A stretch of 64,000 nucleotides of DNA, from the NCBI GenBank assembly GCA_037974665.1, contig CM075780.1, positions 55,097,594 through 55,161,593 of the forward strand. Direction: 5' to 3'. Shown in pieces: positions 53,799 through 64,000 of this stretch. This DNA comes from Ehretia macrophylla. Taxonomy: Eukaryota; Streptophyta; Magnoliopsida; Boraginales; Ehretiaceae. The notes under the pieces were generated by a model, which saw nothing but the letters and a program-made list of their open reading frames with translations, was not told the origin of the DNA and did not search any database. The stretch's first letter is position 1. Every line of letters starts with the position of its first letter. The translations under genes were made by a program, and so were the position numbers.

Positions 53799-54302
53799 CT
53801 AGAAACATTTCAAAGCAGGAGCTATCTTCTCTAGCTTCAATTCATTCTCATATGGTGTCAAGTTCAAATCCAAGCATAAAATTCTCTTGCTATTACACTT
53901 CTTCAAAACTGGAATTTTCTCTGCAGATTTATGATGAGTCGTCGTCAGTAGTGAATCTTGATTATTGGGTGCTGCACGATGCCGCCTCATGTGCCCACCT
54001 AAAGCCTGCCCCATTGGGAACTCTTGGCCACATATGGAACACTCGTGTGTTTTCGGCTTCACAGGTGACTCAACCAAATGTAAAAGGTCTGCAGCAGCAG
54101 CGCCCATTAGTCTAGGCTTCTTGTGACTTGCCCTGTGGCCTCCTAGTGCTTGGAATGACGAAAACTGCTTGTTACATGTTTTGCATTCGAAAACACGATC
54201 TGATGACGATGCAGTCTTGCCTACACGAGACAGAAGCATCAAGCAATTCGCCATGGCTAGTGTTTCGACCTCCATATTTTCTCTGCTTCTCTTGAACATC
54301 AT
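53799..54302 (-). CDS. C2H2 zinc-finger repressor, ZAT11/ZAT12-like
   Basis: Intronless 167-residue frame. Two C2H2 fingers both contain the plant QALGGH signature: C40-x2-C43...H56-x3-H60 ([16 protein letters not shown]) and C88-x2-C91...H104-x3-H108 ([14 protein letters not shown]). An L-box-like [11 protein letters not shown] sits at 19-29 and an EAR repression motif [11 protein letters not shown] at 144-154. This is the C1-2i architecture of stress-induced nuclear repressors. A second methionine at codon 2 is an equally good start. The gene lies on the same strand as a paralogue 6.6 kb away, a likely local duplication. A TATA-like TATATATAAG lies just upstream of the ATG. Confidence 0.93.
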   Translation of the reverse strand: MMFKRSRENMEVETLAMANCLMLLSRVGKTASSSDRVFECKTCNKQFSSFQALGGHRASHKKPRLMGAAAADLLHLVESPVKPKTHECSICGQEFPMGQALGGHMRRHRAAPNNQDSLLTTTHHKSAEKIPVLKKCNSKRILCLDLNLTPYENELKLEKIAPALKCF

Positions 54303-54879
54303 GGTGCTTATATATAGCGAGTTGGGTTTTTAAGATAGGAAATCGGGTTTTCTGAATCTCTCTCTTTAAGCTATATATGTGCACTGTTGTAGAACCAAAG
54401 ATGTTGTTGGTGAATGAAATGTGAATGTCAAAGTTGAGTTAGTGTTTGATTTATATAAGGTCTGGTATGTATCATGCAACTCATTACTTGTGGACTAAGC
54501 AAGTGAGAGGATGTTTCTTTTGTTTTGATTAAGTCGTCAGGTTTTTTGCTGACCGCGTAAGGCAACTTACTTTTTAAAGTATAGTCGTTTGAGGTGAGCT
54601 ACAAACGTACAACGTGGTCTTGTCCAAACCTTTGACTGTTCTAGAGAGCATAGTCTGGGGTTTGACTTTCTCCTGTACCCACTGCGCGTGACGTAATCAC
54701 ATATGGAAGCCTTACCCGAAGCATATATATATATATATATTTTAAAATGTCGGTTGCTGCTCGTCGCGTAAAAGTAGTAGGAAACTTTTGTGATATTAGC
54801 TTTAGCTAGCTAGTAGGAGTAACTAATAAGTTACGCGGTTGGCTACTAAAAATGAAGCTTCGTATTTCACACATCCTAA

Positions 54880-55235
54880 CAGCGTCTCCAACAATTTCCT
54901 AAATCCCTTAAATCCTTACATTTAAGAAAGTTTTTGGAGCTAAATTACTCCAACAATTTTCTTATTCCATCCCCATATTTTGGGAGAGTATGAATATGAA
55001 ATTCATATACCACAAAGTTGGGAGAGCATATTTGCTCCCCGATCCCATCTCCTATACCACTTACCTAAAAAAAAAGAAAAAGAAGAGAACTGTTGGAGTG
55101 AAACTGAAATATAAATATTATAAAATAAGAAATTAGTTAAAAATATGAGAACTGTTAGAATGAGACTGAAATAGAGAAAATGCTTCAAATTTTCTAAATG
55201 TAAAGAAAAAAATAGAGAAGTTGTTGTACTTGACC
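54880..55235. mobile_element. Possible PIF/Harbinger-type MITE
   Basis: The 356-bp segment starts CAGCGTCTCCAACAATTTCC and ends TTGTTGTACTTGACC, partly inverted, between TAA trinucleotides (54,877-54,879 and 55,236-55,238). Internal blocks (TTTAAGAAAGTTTTTGG, CTCCAACA) recur inverted. Boundaries are tentative. Confidence 0.5.
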
Positions 55236-55249
55236 TAAGCAAGATACAT

Positions 55250-56452
55250 TTAGATGAGAAAGTGCCTACATTACTGAGCTTTTGGTTTAGCTATATGTGA
55301 TATGACGAAATTTGTCCCGACCCAACCTCAAGGAGCGGGCTTTATGGGAAGGTTCATTGGACACAACTGGATGATCCCCGAGTTGTTTGAATCGTTTAGA
55401 GGGACAATGATCCTAAGTTGGGGGTGGGAAACCGAGCTCATATATTGGTAAGCCGAGGTCATACACTTTAAGTTGGATCCATGTATTGGTGTGGCAGCCC
55501 GAGGCCCTCAGAAGTAGGGGTTGCATGGGAAAATACTGCGGGGAAGGGAAATTTTGTCCCATAAAGAAGTCATATCCAAGGGAGAAATAAACCCTTGGGC
55601 CTTAAGTTAAGGGATTTGTCTCAATTGTAGTATGAAAAGGTCGGAGTTCGATAAGTAAAAAATATGTCTTGCTTCAGCAATCATAAGTAACTAGCTCATT
55701 CTCTAGTCTAAACACTCTTGGCCTGCCTTATTCACAAGCTATTTTTTCCTTTTTTTGACTACGTAACTGACTTGAGAGTTGGAGTAGTCCCACGGAAAAA
55801 GCTTGCGCGGTTGTTCATTTTGCAGGAATCAGCTCGGCAGAGTGCATTAAAGCCCACTCACCAAATAAGAGATTTTAAAATTAATTCTTATGAGTAACAT
55901 ATTTTTTTAATATGTATTGCGCCTACGTTAACTACTAAACTTTGGGATCTTTTTTTTTTGGTCGAACCCAATTTCCAGACTATTGAACTAAAAATATTGT
56001 ATTGACCGAAAAAAAAAAAAAACTAAAAGTCTTGTTGCATAGATCGTTCAACTAACATTTCCGTCCAGTCCAATCGTGAGGATCTAATGGAAATGCAACG
56101 AAGGTCTAATGGAGAGGCAAATGTGACTACACGTGATTCTTAAGACCAATTTCTCCAATATTACTTTTTATTTTTTTATATTTTTGTACACTTTTTTACA
56201 ATTTGGTACGGTTATATACAATTTTTTGTACACTTTCATAGAGTGATTTATTTATTTATTTTTCATTTAGAGAACTTTTGGTTTCACTTTTACTCTAACA
56301 TTGCTCTCTATTCAAGTTAGCACACTATTTTTTTTTTTAATTTTTTAATTTAACATTTAGATTTTGAAGATTTATGTTCTTTTTAGTGATCATATTCTTT
56401 GCAACGTTGTGTAATCCATCTTGAAACAATAAAAAAATGAAACTACCATAAC
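55250..56452. other. Moderately GC-rich repeat-like stretch, no gene
   Basis: 55,310-55,620 has higher GC than the flanks and short repeated phrases (CCGAG, TTGGG), reminiscent of an LTR or other retroelement fragment, but no end or domain could be confirmed. Confidence 0.35.
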
Positions 56453-56462
56453 ATTAAAATAA

Positions 56463-56811
56463 GGGTAAAAGTCTAATTTAGTACATTATGTTTGGTGTAA
56501 ATAACACTTTCATCCATTATCTTTCAAAATGAACCTTTTAGTCCATTATCTTGGGTGCAAATGACACTTTCTTCCATTATCTTTTGAAATGAGCCTTTTA
56601 GTCCAATATGTTTCACATCAATGACACCATTAGTCCAATATGTTTCCTCCAATATGTTTTGAAGTTGGACTAACGACGTTACTTATGTGAAACATATTGA
56701 ACTAAAAGGTTCATTTCGAAAGATAATAGATGCAAGTGTCATTTACACCAAAGATAATAGATGAAAATATCATTTACACTAAATATAATGGACTAAACTA
56801 AACCTTTACCT
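56463..56811. mobile_element. Mutator-type MITE, 349 bp hairpin
   Basis: Begins GGGTAAAAGTCTAATTTAGT and ends ACTAAACTAAACCTTTACC (imperfect inverted repeats of more than 100 bp). Flanked by a 9-bp duplication TTAAAATAA (56,454-56,462 and 56,812-56,820). Each arm contains repeats of TTTAGTCCATTATCTTnGG type. Confidence 0.75.
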
Positions 56812-56820
56812 TTAAAATAA

Positions 56821-58800
56821 TATTATTATATTAATCATCGTGTTATTAATATTTTTTTAAAAATATAAAAATGGCTTTTCGTTGAAAACTTAATTCATAA
56901 AATCAAACTAGCTAGAAGTGAACCTAAATAAAATAAAATAAAAAAATTTTGTGACTTTGCTAAATTTAGAAAACTAATATATAAAATTTACAATATAAAA
57001 GAAGACAATTTAATAAAAGACTCATAAAATGTGGGAAAGATCTATTGATCACCCTCTCGAAATGTAAGGTGTGGAAAGAGAATAATAGAGAGTAATGAAA
57101 ACAAGGAACGGAATAGAGTACTTGTTAGAGAGGACAAAGTGCATTTTGGTTCCCTGTTAATTTGCTAGAGTTGCTCTATTCAAGATCGGTGGCTCCCACT
57201 GTCTTTTTAGTGTAGCAGTTAACCAATTCTGATACTATTTTGATCATGTCTCAAATTTAAAACTTCAGGTTCACATGCGATACTAGTATTGTAGACATAA
57301 AAATTAATTATTTGAATTTTTTTTTAACTATTCCAAAATGGTTAATTAAGTTAGTTCTTATACCCGTAACACTCTCTTATAAACTACTCAAGTATATAAT
57401 CTCTCACTAATATAAAATATTATATAACGTATGAGGGACAACGGGAGAAAAGTACTATCTTTGTTGCTCTAGTGGTTCTACCTCATAGTGACACTATTAC
57501 TTCTATTTTCACTCATCGATTCTCGCACCATAGTAAAGAAAATCGACTGTTAGAGGTACTTAGAATCTTTTAAATGAGTAAGGGAAGAAGTGAGGGAGAG
57601 GTGACACCTATTACCGAGCTAGGGTGGTCGGCGACCATGGACAAGTAGAAAAAGAAAGGGAAATAGAAGGAAAGGAAAAAAAAAAAAAAAAAAGAAAAAG
57701 AAAAAGAGAAGGAAAAAAGAAACGGAAAAAAATCTGGCCATATATGCCGATTCTCTCTTCCGTCCTGGATGAGTCACGTGTTTGTCACGTTTGTATCCTT
57801 TTGTTAAACCATAAAGACTAAAGTTGACAGATTAGTTTGGTGACATTTACAAATTTAATTGTCCCCACAAGAATGTTTTTTAATTTACTGATCAAAAGTG
57901 AGAGCAGTTAAAAAAAAAGAAGAAAAGAAATTAAAGTTGTTAGAAGTTCAACACGTTTTTTTTTTTTTTTTTGGTCAAAGTCGAACCATACATTCACATT
58001 AACAATAGCGAACCCCAACAGAGTCAAAACCAGGGTCAAAATTTCATCAAGTTAAGTAGACACATTTCTCTATATATCCAGAAAATTGCACCACAGATTA
58101 GCCCATCACGTGGTTTATTGTATACACATACTGAACCAATTATTTGATACTCTTCCCTGTCCAAAAAATTGTACCAGAGATTACTATGCTTTTAGCTTAA
58201 CACATGGTATACATGAATATATAAATAATGGCGGATTCAGTAAAAATACATAATTTAATACTTGTATATAAATATTTTTTTTTAGAGCTAAATTAATTTT
58301 TTTATTTAAAAATATTTTTAAAAAATATATATTTTTTAAAAATACATTTCTTCACTCATTAATAACTCTGTTTTTGAAATTAGTAATAATTGCAACTCCC
58401 ACTGTCCCAAAATAAATCCGTCCATGTTAATAAATATTTAGAAGACCCAACCTATACAATCAAAGGAATAATTCAAAGATCTTAAAGATGCAGTTGTTGA
58501 AAAAAGAATATGCTGATGTAACTAAGCTTTGATCATCTAGAAGTAGTTATTTAAACATAATTGAGGTCCATTTTGTACTGAATTTATTTTTTCCAGTCTA
58601 ATTATAACTAATTTTTGGCATACGAGAAGACTATAGATACATGCGTATCTCATCAATCACGTCATGACATATTAGATCTAGACTTCTTCTCATTGTTGTG
58701 CTCGTAAAATTTTGATTTAATTCATTAGCCTTCGTTCAAAATTTCAATTTAGAATTGACTTTTCTAACACACCAACTTGTGGTGTAAAACTTTGTTATTA
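56821..58800. other. Intergenic between the two ZAT genes
   Basis: Purine-rich tract at 57,640-57,730. No gene; the 65-codon lysine-rich frame there is a composition artefact. Confidence 0.5.
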
Positions 58801-58801
58801 A

Positions 58802-59140
58802 AGGCTCCGTTTGATTGCTGTAAAATAATCTGTTAGAAAAAAATATTTTTATAAAAAATAAAATATTAGAAAATATTTTATAGTGTTTGGATATACAGTG
58901 AGTTCCGTAAAATATTTTTTTCTCCCAAAGGACATGAAAATATTTTATTAAATTTTGTAATAGCCGTAATTATTGACTGTAAAACGTTTTGTAGTTGATC
59001 AATTTTTCGGTATTACAAAAATAACCGCAATTGTTGACTGAAAAATATTTTTCAATTGATCAATTTTTCACCGTTACCAAACATTAAAAAATTAAAAAAA
59101 TATTTTTCAAGAAAATATTTTACGGCAAACAAACAGAGCC
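58802..59140. mobile_element. MITE-like inverted-repeat element
   Basis: Ends GGCTCCGTTTGATTGCTGTA and its mirror TACGGCAAACAAACAGAGCC are 25-bp inverted repeats with three mismatches. The interior repeats AAAATATTTT motifs. No clear target duplication beyond AAA. Confidence 0.65.
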
Positions 59141-59569
59141 AAAGTACTACTAGTGATTCTTTGGCAAATTTGTATGACTTGTATACTAATTTGCAAGCAA
59201 TGAGAGTAGGCATTAGGATGTGGATAATGAAAAACATTTGGACATATACACTCATACATATTGTACATCAAAACATGGATATCCTCAAAAGTCGTAATAG
59301 GATTAATATTCTCGAAAACTTGTGGAAATTGGAAGTCTATTCCTAAGAAATATAATTAATTATTTCCAATGTTTAGCCCAAAGAGGTAGTGACTTGTCTA
59401 TACTACTATATTTTTAAATCATATACAGTATTAAGTTTGAATTATATGTTTAAATTTGTCAGAATTACATTCTTATGAAGTGATTCATATCTTACCCTTT
59501 TTTGAGATGACTCATATCATTACTTAAATTTACTTTAAGATGTCTTAATTTAATTAGTGATTACCTCCT

Positions 59570-59815
59570 AAAGAAAAATATATTGGCACTTTATAGGTGC
59601 GTATAGGATATATTTTTACTTGAAGTTCATCGATAGTTCCTATGTGGTTTAATTAGTATAAGTAGGCAGGCGACAATAATACTATAGGAAGAAAAGAAAA
59701 ATATATTGGCACTTTATAGGTGCATATAGGATTTATTTTTACTTGAAGTTCATCGATAGTTCCTATGTGGTTTAATTAGTATAAGTAGGCAGGCGACAAT
59801 AGTACTATAGGAAGA
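59570..59815. repeat. 123-bp tandem duplication
   Basis: TATTGGCACTTTATAGGTGC at 59,581 recurs at 59,704 with almost identical following sequence (TTCATCGATAGTTCCTATGT, GGCAGGCGACAAT). Few substitutions, so recent. Confidence 0.9.
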
Positions 59816-60052
59816 AAAGAATAAGTAAAGATCCCTGTGAGTAAAATCTATTCATCAATAATAGTATGAAATTAGAGTTTGCATTTTTCTTGTCTTTATA
59901 ATAGTACTATATTAAGAAAAGAATAAAAGATAAGGGCAGGAAAAATTCCTAAGTACACTACCTAACAATATATACAGCAGAACCTTTTTAAATTAATAGT
60001 ATTGGGACCACCAAATTCTATTAATTTAACGAGATATTAATTTATCGATATA

Positions 60053-60698
60053 TACAGTAGAACCTCTTTAAATTAATAGTATTGAGACCACCAAATTCTA
60101 TTAATTTAATGAGATATTAATTTATTGATAAATTAATAACTATTAATTAATAAAAATATTTTTAATTTTTTTTCGGTTTATAGTAAACATATTATGATTA
60201 TAATGTCTTTTTTTAAAAAGTGACTTGTATTTTTTTTGTCCAATTTGAAAAGATAAGTAATGAGAATAGAATATAAAATTTAATTTAGTAAAATTAGAAC
60301 AAAGTTTCTCTAATTTCGTATTCAAGTGCTTGCAGGATTATAGGATGATAACTAATTTTTCTAATCTTGTATCCTAATCCTTGTAGGATTATCACAATTT
60401 TTTCTCTTTAAATAATTAAATATGAGATTCAATTACATTGTTCAATAAAAGACAAACTACTCTTGATTCATATTTTAAGAAAATCACATAGTCAATTTAT
60501 TATGTACTTTTTAGCTAATTATTAATTTATGAACTATTTGGGTCAATAAAATACAAAGAATTTTTTTTAAATGTATTATCTTATATTTTATCGAATTTAT
60601 CAACTTTTTACACTGGTCCCAAGTCGGGACCAGACATTTTTATTAATTAAAAAAAATTATTAATTTATCGAATATTAATTTAAAGAGGTTCTACTGTA
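60053..60698. mobile_element. Inverted-repeat element, TACAGTA family, copy B
   Basis: Ends TACAGTAGAACCTCTTTAAA and TTTAAAGAGGTTCTACTGTA are perfect 20-bp inverted repeats. It contains GGTCCCAAGTCGGGACC, matching copy A at 3798-4313 in reverse orientation. A partial extra left end (59,969-60,052) is tandem to it. Confidence 0.75.
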
Positions 60699-60885
60699 AT
60701 ATGTATATATAGAGAAAAAGATATTAATTACAAGCAATCACTAACTAGCTACTTAACAAAACAATCCAACAATAATAATAATATAAAGGCAGGGAAAATT
60801 AAAAACTATATTAAGCAATCCATCATAGGAATTAAAGGGAAAATTAAAAACTATATTAAGCAATCCATCATAGGAACTAACTGCC

Positions 60886-61350
60886 TCAACTACATGTCTC
60901 ATTCTCGTACGGCGTCAAATTCAAATCGAAGCTAAAAATTCTGTTGCTATTCGAGTTCTTGAAGATTGATACCACCTTTGCCGACTTATCTTCCACCAAT
61001 CCTGCTGTGCTCAGTGCCGCACGGTGCCGCCTCATATGGCCACCTAAAGCCTGCCCCATTGGAAAATCTAAGCCACATATCGGGCACGCATGTTTCTTAA
61101 CCTTGGTGGCAGAGCTAGACGAGTCAATATGTAGAAGTAGATCTGATCCTGCCATTAATTTAAGCTTCTTGTGACTTGCTCTATGCCCACCTAGAGCTTG
61201 GAATGATGTAAATTGCTTCTTACACGTCTTGCACATAAATATGCGATCGGACGATAAGGTGCTCTTACCTACACGAGAAAGGAGCATCAAACAATTCGCC
61301 GTGGCTCGTGTCTCGATATCTAAATCTTTTCTACTTCTCTTTGTGGCCAT
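60886..61350 (-). CDS. C2H2 zinc-finger repressor, ZAT11/ZAT12-like (second copy)
   Basis: Intronless, 154 residues from [11 protein letters not shown]; an in-frame upstream ATG at 61,377 would add nine residues (MSRRIINQF) not shared by the paralogue, so the inner start is preferred. Two QALGGH fingers (C40/C43/H56/H60 and a second with [14 protein letters not shown]), the [13 protein letters not shown]-box-like segment and the EAR motif [11 protein letters not shown] near the C-terminus repeat the architecture of the 53.8-kb gene, including spacing. Expected role: nuclear transcriptional repressor in stress responses. The product is shorter at the C-terminus than its paralogue. Confidence 0.93.
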   Translation of the reverse strand: MATKRSRKDLDIETRATANCLMLLSRVGKSTLSSDRIFMCKTCKKQFTSFQALGGHRASHKKLKLMAGSDLLLHIDSSSSATKVKKHACPICGLDFPMGQALGGHMRRHRAALSTAGLVEDKSAKVVSIFKNSNSNRIFSFDLNLTPYENETCS

Positions 61351-61762
61351 GAATTGATTTATTATACGTCTAGACAAGAAGGATGGATCGCTCCCGAAAT
61401 TTTTTTTATTAATTTTCTCTCAATTCGTTGGACGGTAATACAATGGACTTGGTCAGTTGAAACGAAGTAAGCAACAAAATAACCATCCAAAGAAGTGAGG
61501 AATTTAAGTGATTATATAGTGTAGTTTACGTGTACCTGATAAGGATTCCCAAGTGCATTGTATATTCGTTTTCTTGTGGACCAAGTAAAGTGATCGTGTC
61601 TCTAGGTTTAAGTAATTTCTGTAAGTGGATTAAGCTGCTGATGATGTGTACGTGCTACCGTCAACGAAGTATGTCATCCTGATAAACTTTTAAGTAATTT
61701 CTCTATACTTACGAAGATGTTTCCCTTTTTACTTGGCAAAAAAAACATGTTTCCCTTTTACA

Positions 61763-62210
61763 CAGGGGTGGAGTCAGAAATTTTTGTCAGTGGGGGCTAA
61801 AATTTATAAGTTTTAAACTATACGAGTATTTTTTTTAAAAAAAATACATAGAATTTTAACGTTTTTATGGGTCAGTGGGGGCTAAAATTCATAATTTTTT
61901 AACTATACGAGTACTTTTATTTTTCAGTGGGGGCTAATTAATTTTTTTTAACTAAAAATGCATAAATATCTAATTTTTTTTCAAAAAAAATATAAAAATT
62001 TTAACGTTTTTATGGGCCAGTGGGGACTAAAATTCATAATTTTTGAACTATACTAGTACTTTTATTTTTCAGTGGGGGCTAATTAATTTTTTTTAACTAA
62101 AAATGCATAAATATCTAATTTTTTTTCAAAAAATACATAGAAATTTTAACGATTTTTATGGGTCAGTGGGGGCTGCAGCCCCCACTGGCCCCCATATGCC
62201 TCCGCCAGTG
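61763..62210. mobile_element. hAT-type MITE, 448 bp
   Basis: Begins CAGGGGTGGAGTCAG and ends ATGCCTCCGCCAGTG, inverted with a few mismatches, flanked by a perfect 8-bp duplication CTTTTACA (61,755-61,762 and 62,211-62,218). The interior has about three tandem units built on TCAGTGGGGGCTAA and TAACTATACGAGTACTTTTA. Confidence 0.85.
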
Positions 62211-62969
62211 CTTTTACACTTCTATCTTTGGAAGAAGTGCCAGAGGCCCACATTCATATAAGATTGACTGAAAAAGAGTTCATAGCAGCCATTAGGACTT
62301 TTAGTCTAATAATATATAACTCGTTACATATGTAAAAAGTTATAAATTTGAGTTTCGTTACTTATATTGACGGCCTTCAACTTCCCCAAAATAAAAAAAA
62401 ATAAAAAAATGTTCATAAGTCCCACACTTTTATTTCTAATAATGTGTGAATCACTACAAAAAAAAATTGTCGAAATTACGAATTCGAGTCTCATTAATAA
62501 GGGGCTCGCACTCCGTTTTGCAGAAGTTTTCAAGTTTTAGATACTTTTTTCTTTATTCTTTTTTCTTTTACTTTTATACATAGAAAAGATGCATATAATA
62601 AGTGACTATCGATGTATCAACATAAAACTGGACGAAATACAGATTATGAGTGGGAAGAATTGAATGTGAGACACTTTAGTCAAAGTTATCATCCCTAACC
62701 ACCGGGCTAAATTTAAGGACGAATTTAAGAATTTTTTTTCAGTTGAAGTTTAAATATATAAATTTTTAACTATTTATTATTTTTTTTTCCCAGTAAGGCA
62801 CTACTTAATTTTTTTTTTTTACTAAAAGTATATAAATCTTTAATTTTTTTTTTAAAAATACATAAAATTTTTAATATTTTTTTGGGTCAGTAAGAGTTAC
62901 ATGTACAACCCCTTGTGTGGCTAATCCTTCATTACGTTAGACGCTGAATTTAGTCCTATAATTAATGTA

Positions 62970-63112
62970 GAGAAACTCTTCAAAAAATCTAGACTGATCG
63001 ATCAGTCAGATTTTTACTCACAAAATATGGGGGATCACACACATGTGGGGACCATTTTATATGAATAAAAGTCTTCACTGACCGATTAGTCTAGACTTTT
63101 TGAAGAGTTTTT
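62970..63112. repeat. 143-bp imperfect palindrome
   Basis: GAGAAACTCTTCAAAAAATC and TAGACTGATCGATCAGTCAG on the left are mirrored by CTGACCGATTAGTCTAGACT and TTTTTGAAGAGTTTTT on the right. It could form a long hairpin; MITE-like, family not assigned. Confidence 0.65.
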
Positions 63113-64000
63113 CATATGTGATTATTTCGGTAGATGTGGAAACGCGCCTTGTAAGTGCCATGCCACATGTTTTATCCAAGAATTGCCTAGTTATTATAAG
63201 GACAGAGTTAAAAACTTGATATTAAGGAGCCAAAATTTAAATAAAAAAATTAATAAAAAAAATAATAATAAGGGGACCAATAATATGTCTTTAATGATAC
63301 TACATAAATTATTTAAAAAAAAAAATTTTGGAAGGCCGGTCCCACCAGCCCCCTTACTCCGCCCATGCTGGTTAACAAAGAAATATAATGCAGATTAGAC
63401 ATCATTCGGCAAGACGTGGACACGTCTTCGAATAGTTAATTCGAAGTTGAGCTGTTTTTGCTATCAAATATAGTCTTAATTACCAGCACATCAACGCGCT
63501 TCAGATGGGCTTTGACAAGTATTACATACGAAGCTTCGACTTCCACACTCCCTTGAGTAGCGTTATACTTTTCTTGTCCAGAAGCTCTGCTTGAACCTTA
63601 ACGAAATAGCTTTCCCTTTGTCCGAAGATGTATCTTGATCTTCATGCTAGGCTCCATGTTAATTTCTTTTTCTTTTATTTTGTTTAACCCCGCCCCCAAC
63701 CTGGCCCCAAACTTAGGATTCAAATTTTAACCACCCACAGGGCTTCAAGTCAAAGTTAATTTATACTTTTAGTATAGTGAAACAGTGAACTTTTGCATAT
63801 AAGCCATCTTAACAAAGATTACCGATGGATAGAAGGAGAATAATACTCCGTGAGTTTAGAATGTGAAACTAACATGCTTGATCTATTTTTAAAAAACTTT
63901 TTAGGTAAAAGTCAAAGTTAAAATATAAGAAGCTCCAAATCAGAGGTTTTCAAAAAAAATTTATGTAAAGTTATACCCTCCATATTGTTGAAAGTACAAT
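63113..64000. other. Right edge, no recognised gene
   Basis: 63,330-63,370 (CCGGTCCCACCAGCCCCCTT ACTCCGCCC) looks like another fragment of a GGGGCGGAG-type MITE end. 63,900-63,990 shares the AGAAGCTCCAAAT block with 32,500-32,560. Confidence 0.4.

Noticed and set aside
57624..57821. Lys/Arg-rich 65-codon frame
   Set aside because: Low-complexity purine tract; no other support.

Overview
This is a plant nuclear window: AT-rich, with intron-containing genes carrying GT-AG introns, plant-type histone H2B, a RabE/Rab8 GTPase, plant C1-2i zinc-finger repressors, and a dense load of LTR retrotransposons, SINEs and small inverted-repeat DNA elements. A eudicot is clear. An asterid is my guess from the H2B tail and the repeat types, and is not proven.

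Layout. 1-3.6 kb: a first exon resembling a yippee-like gene (minus strand) and an intact intronless H2B gene (minus strand) with a textbook histone promoter. 3.8-10.5 kb: a repeat graveyard with a 516-bp inverted-repeat element, two parts of a decayed Ty1/copia element (minus strand) separated by a decayed RPA1-like OB-fold gene, and a truncated Ty3/gypsy (Tat-type) gag. 11.5-15.1 kb: a 339-bp tandem duplication, then an intron-retaining pseudogene of ribosomal protein uS8 (RPS15A) whose 5'UTR intron carries a 550-bp inverted-repeat-bounded insert. 15.1-21.2 kb: essentially gene-free. 21,229-30,974: a complete-length Ty3/gypsy Tat-lineage retrotransposon with 5-bp target duplication, about 97% identical LTRs, gag-pro, RT, two RNase H domains and integrase, plus an antisense spliced gene between integrase and the 3' LTR. 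Its pol is interrupted by one stop codon and one frameshift.

31-34 kb is repeat debris. 34.2-41.1 kb: an intact eight-exon RABE1-type GTPase gene (plus strand) whose 4.8-kb first intron is full of transposon insertions. It is convergent with a five-exon gene (minus strand, 41,967-45,089) encoding a protein with a C-terminal Tify-domain-binding-like domain, whose ATG ends exon 1.

45.8-52.3 kb is a cluster of non-autonomous DNA elements with 9-10-bp target duplications (Mutator-like) and a PIF/Harbinger-type MITE. 53.8-61.4 kb holds two same-strand intronless ZAT11/12-like zinc-finger paralogues separated by MITEs. The right end has a hAT MITE and other palindromic repeats. Intact host genes are therefore H2B, RABE1, the Tify-binding-like gene and two ZAT genes; most other sequence is mobile-element derived. 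No tRNA, rRNA or CRISPR array was seen.
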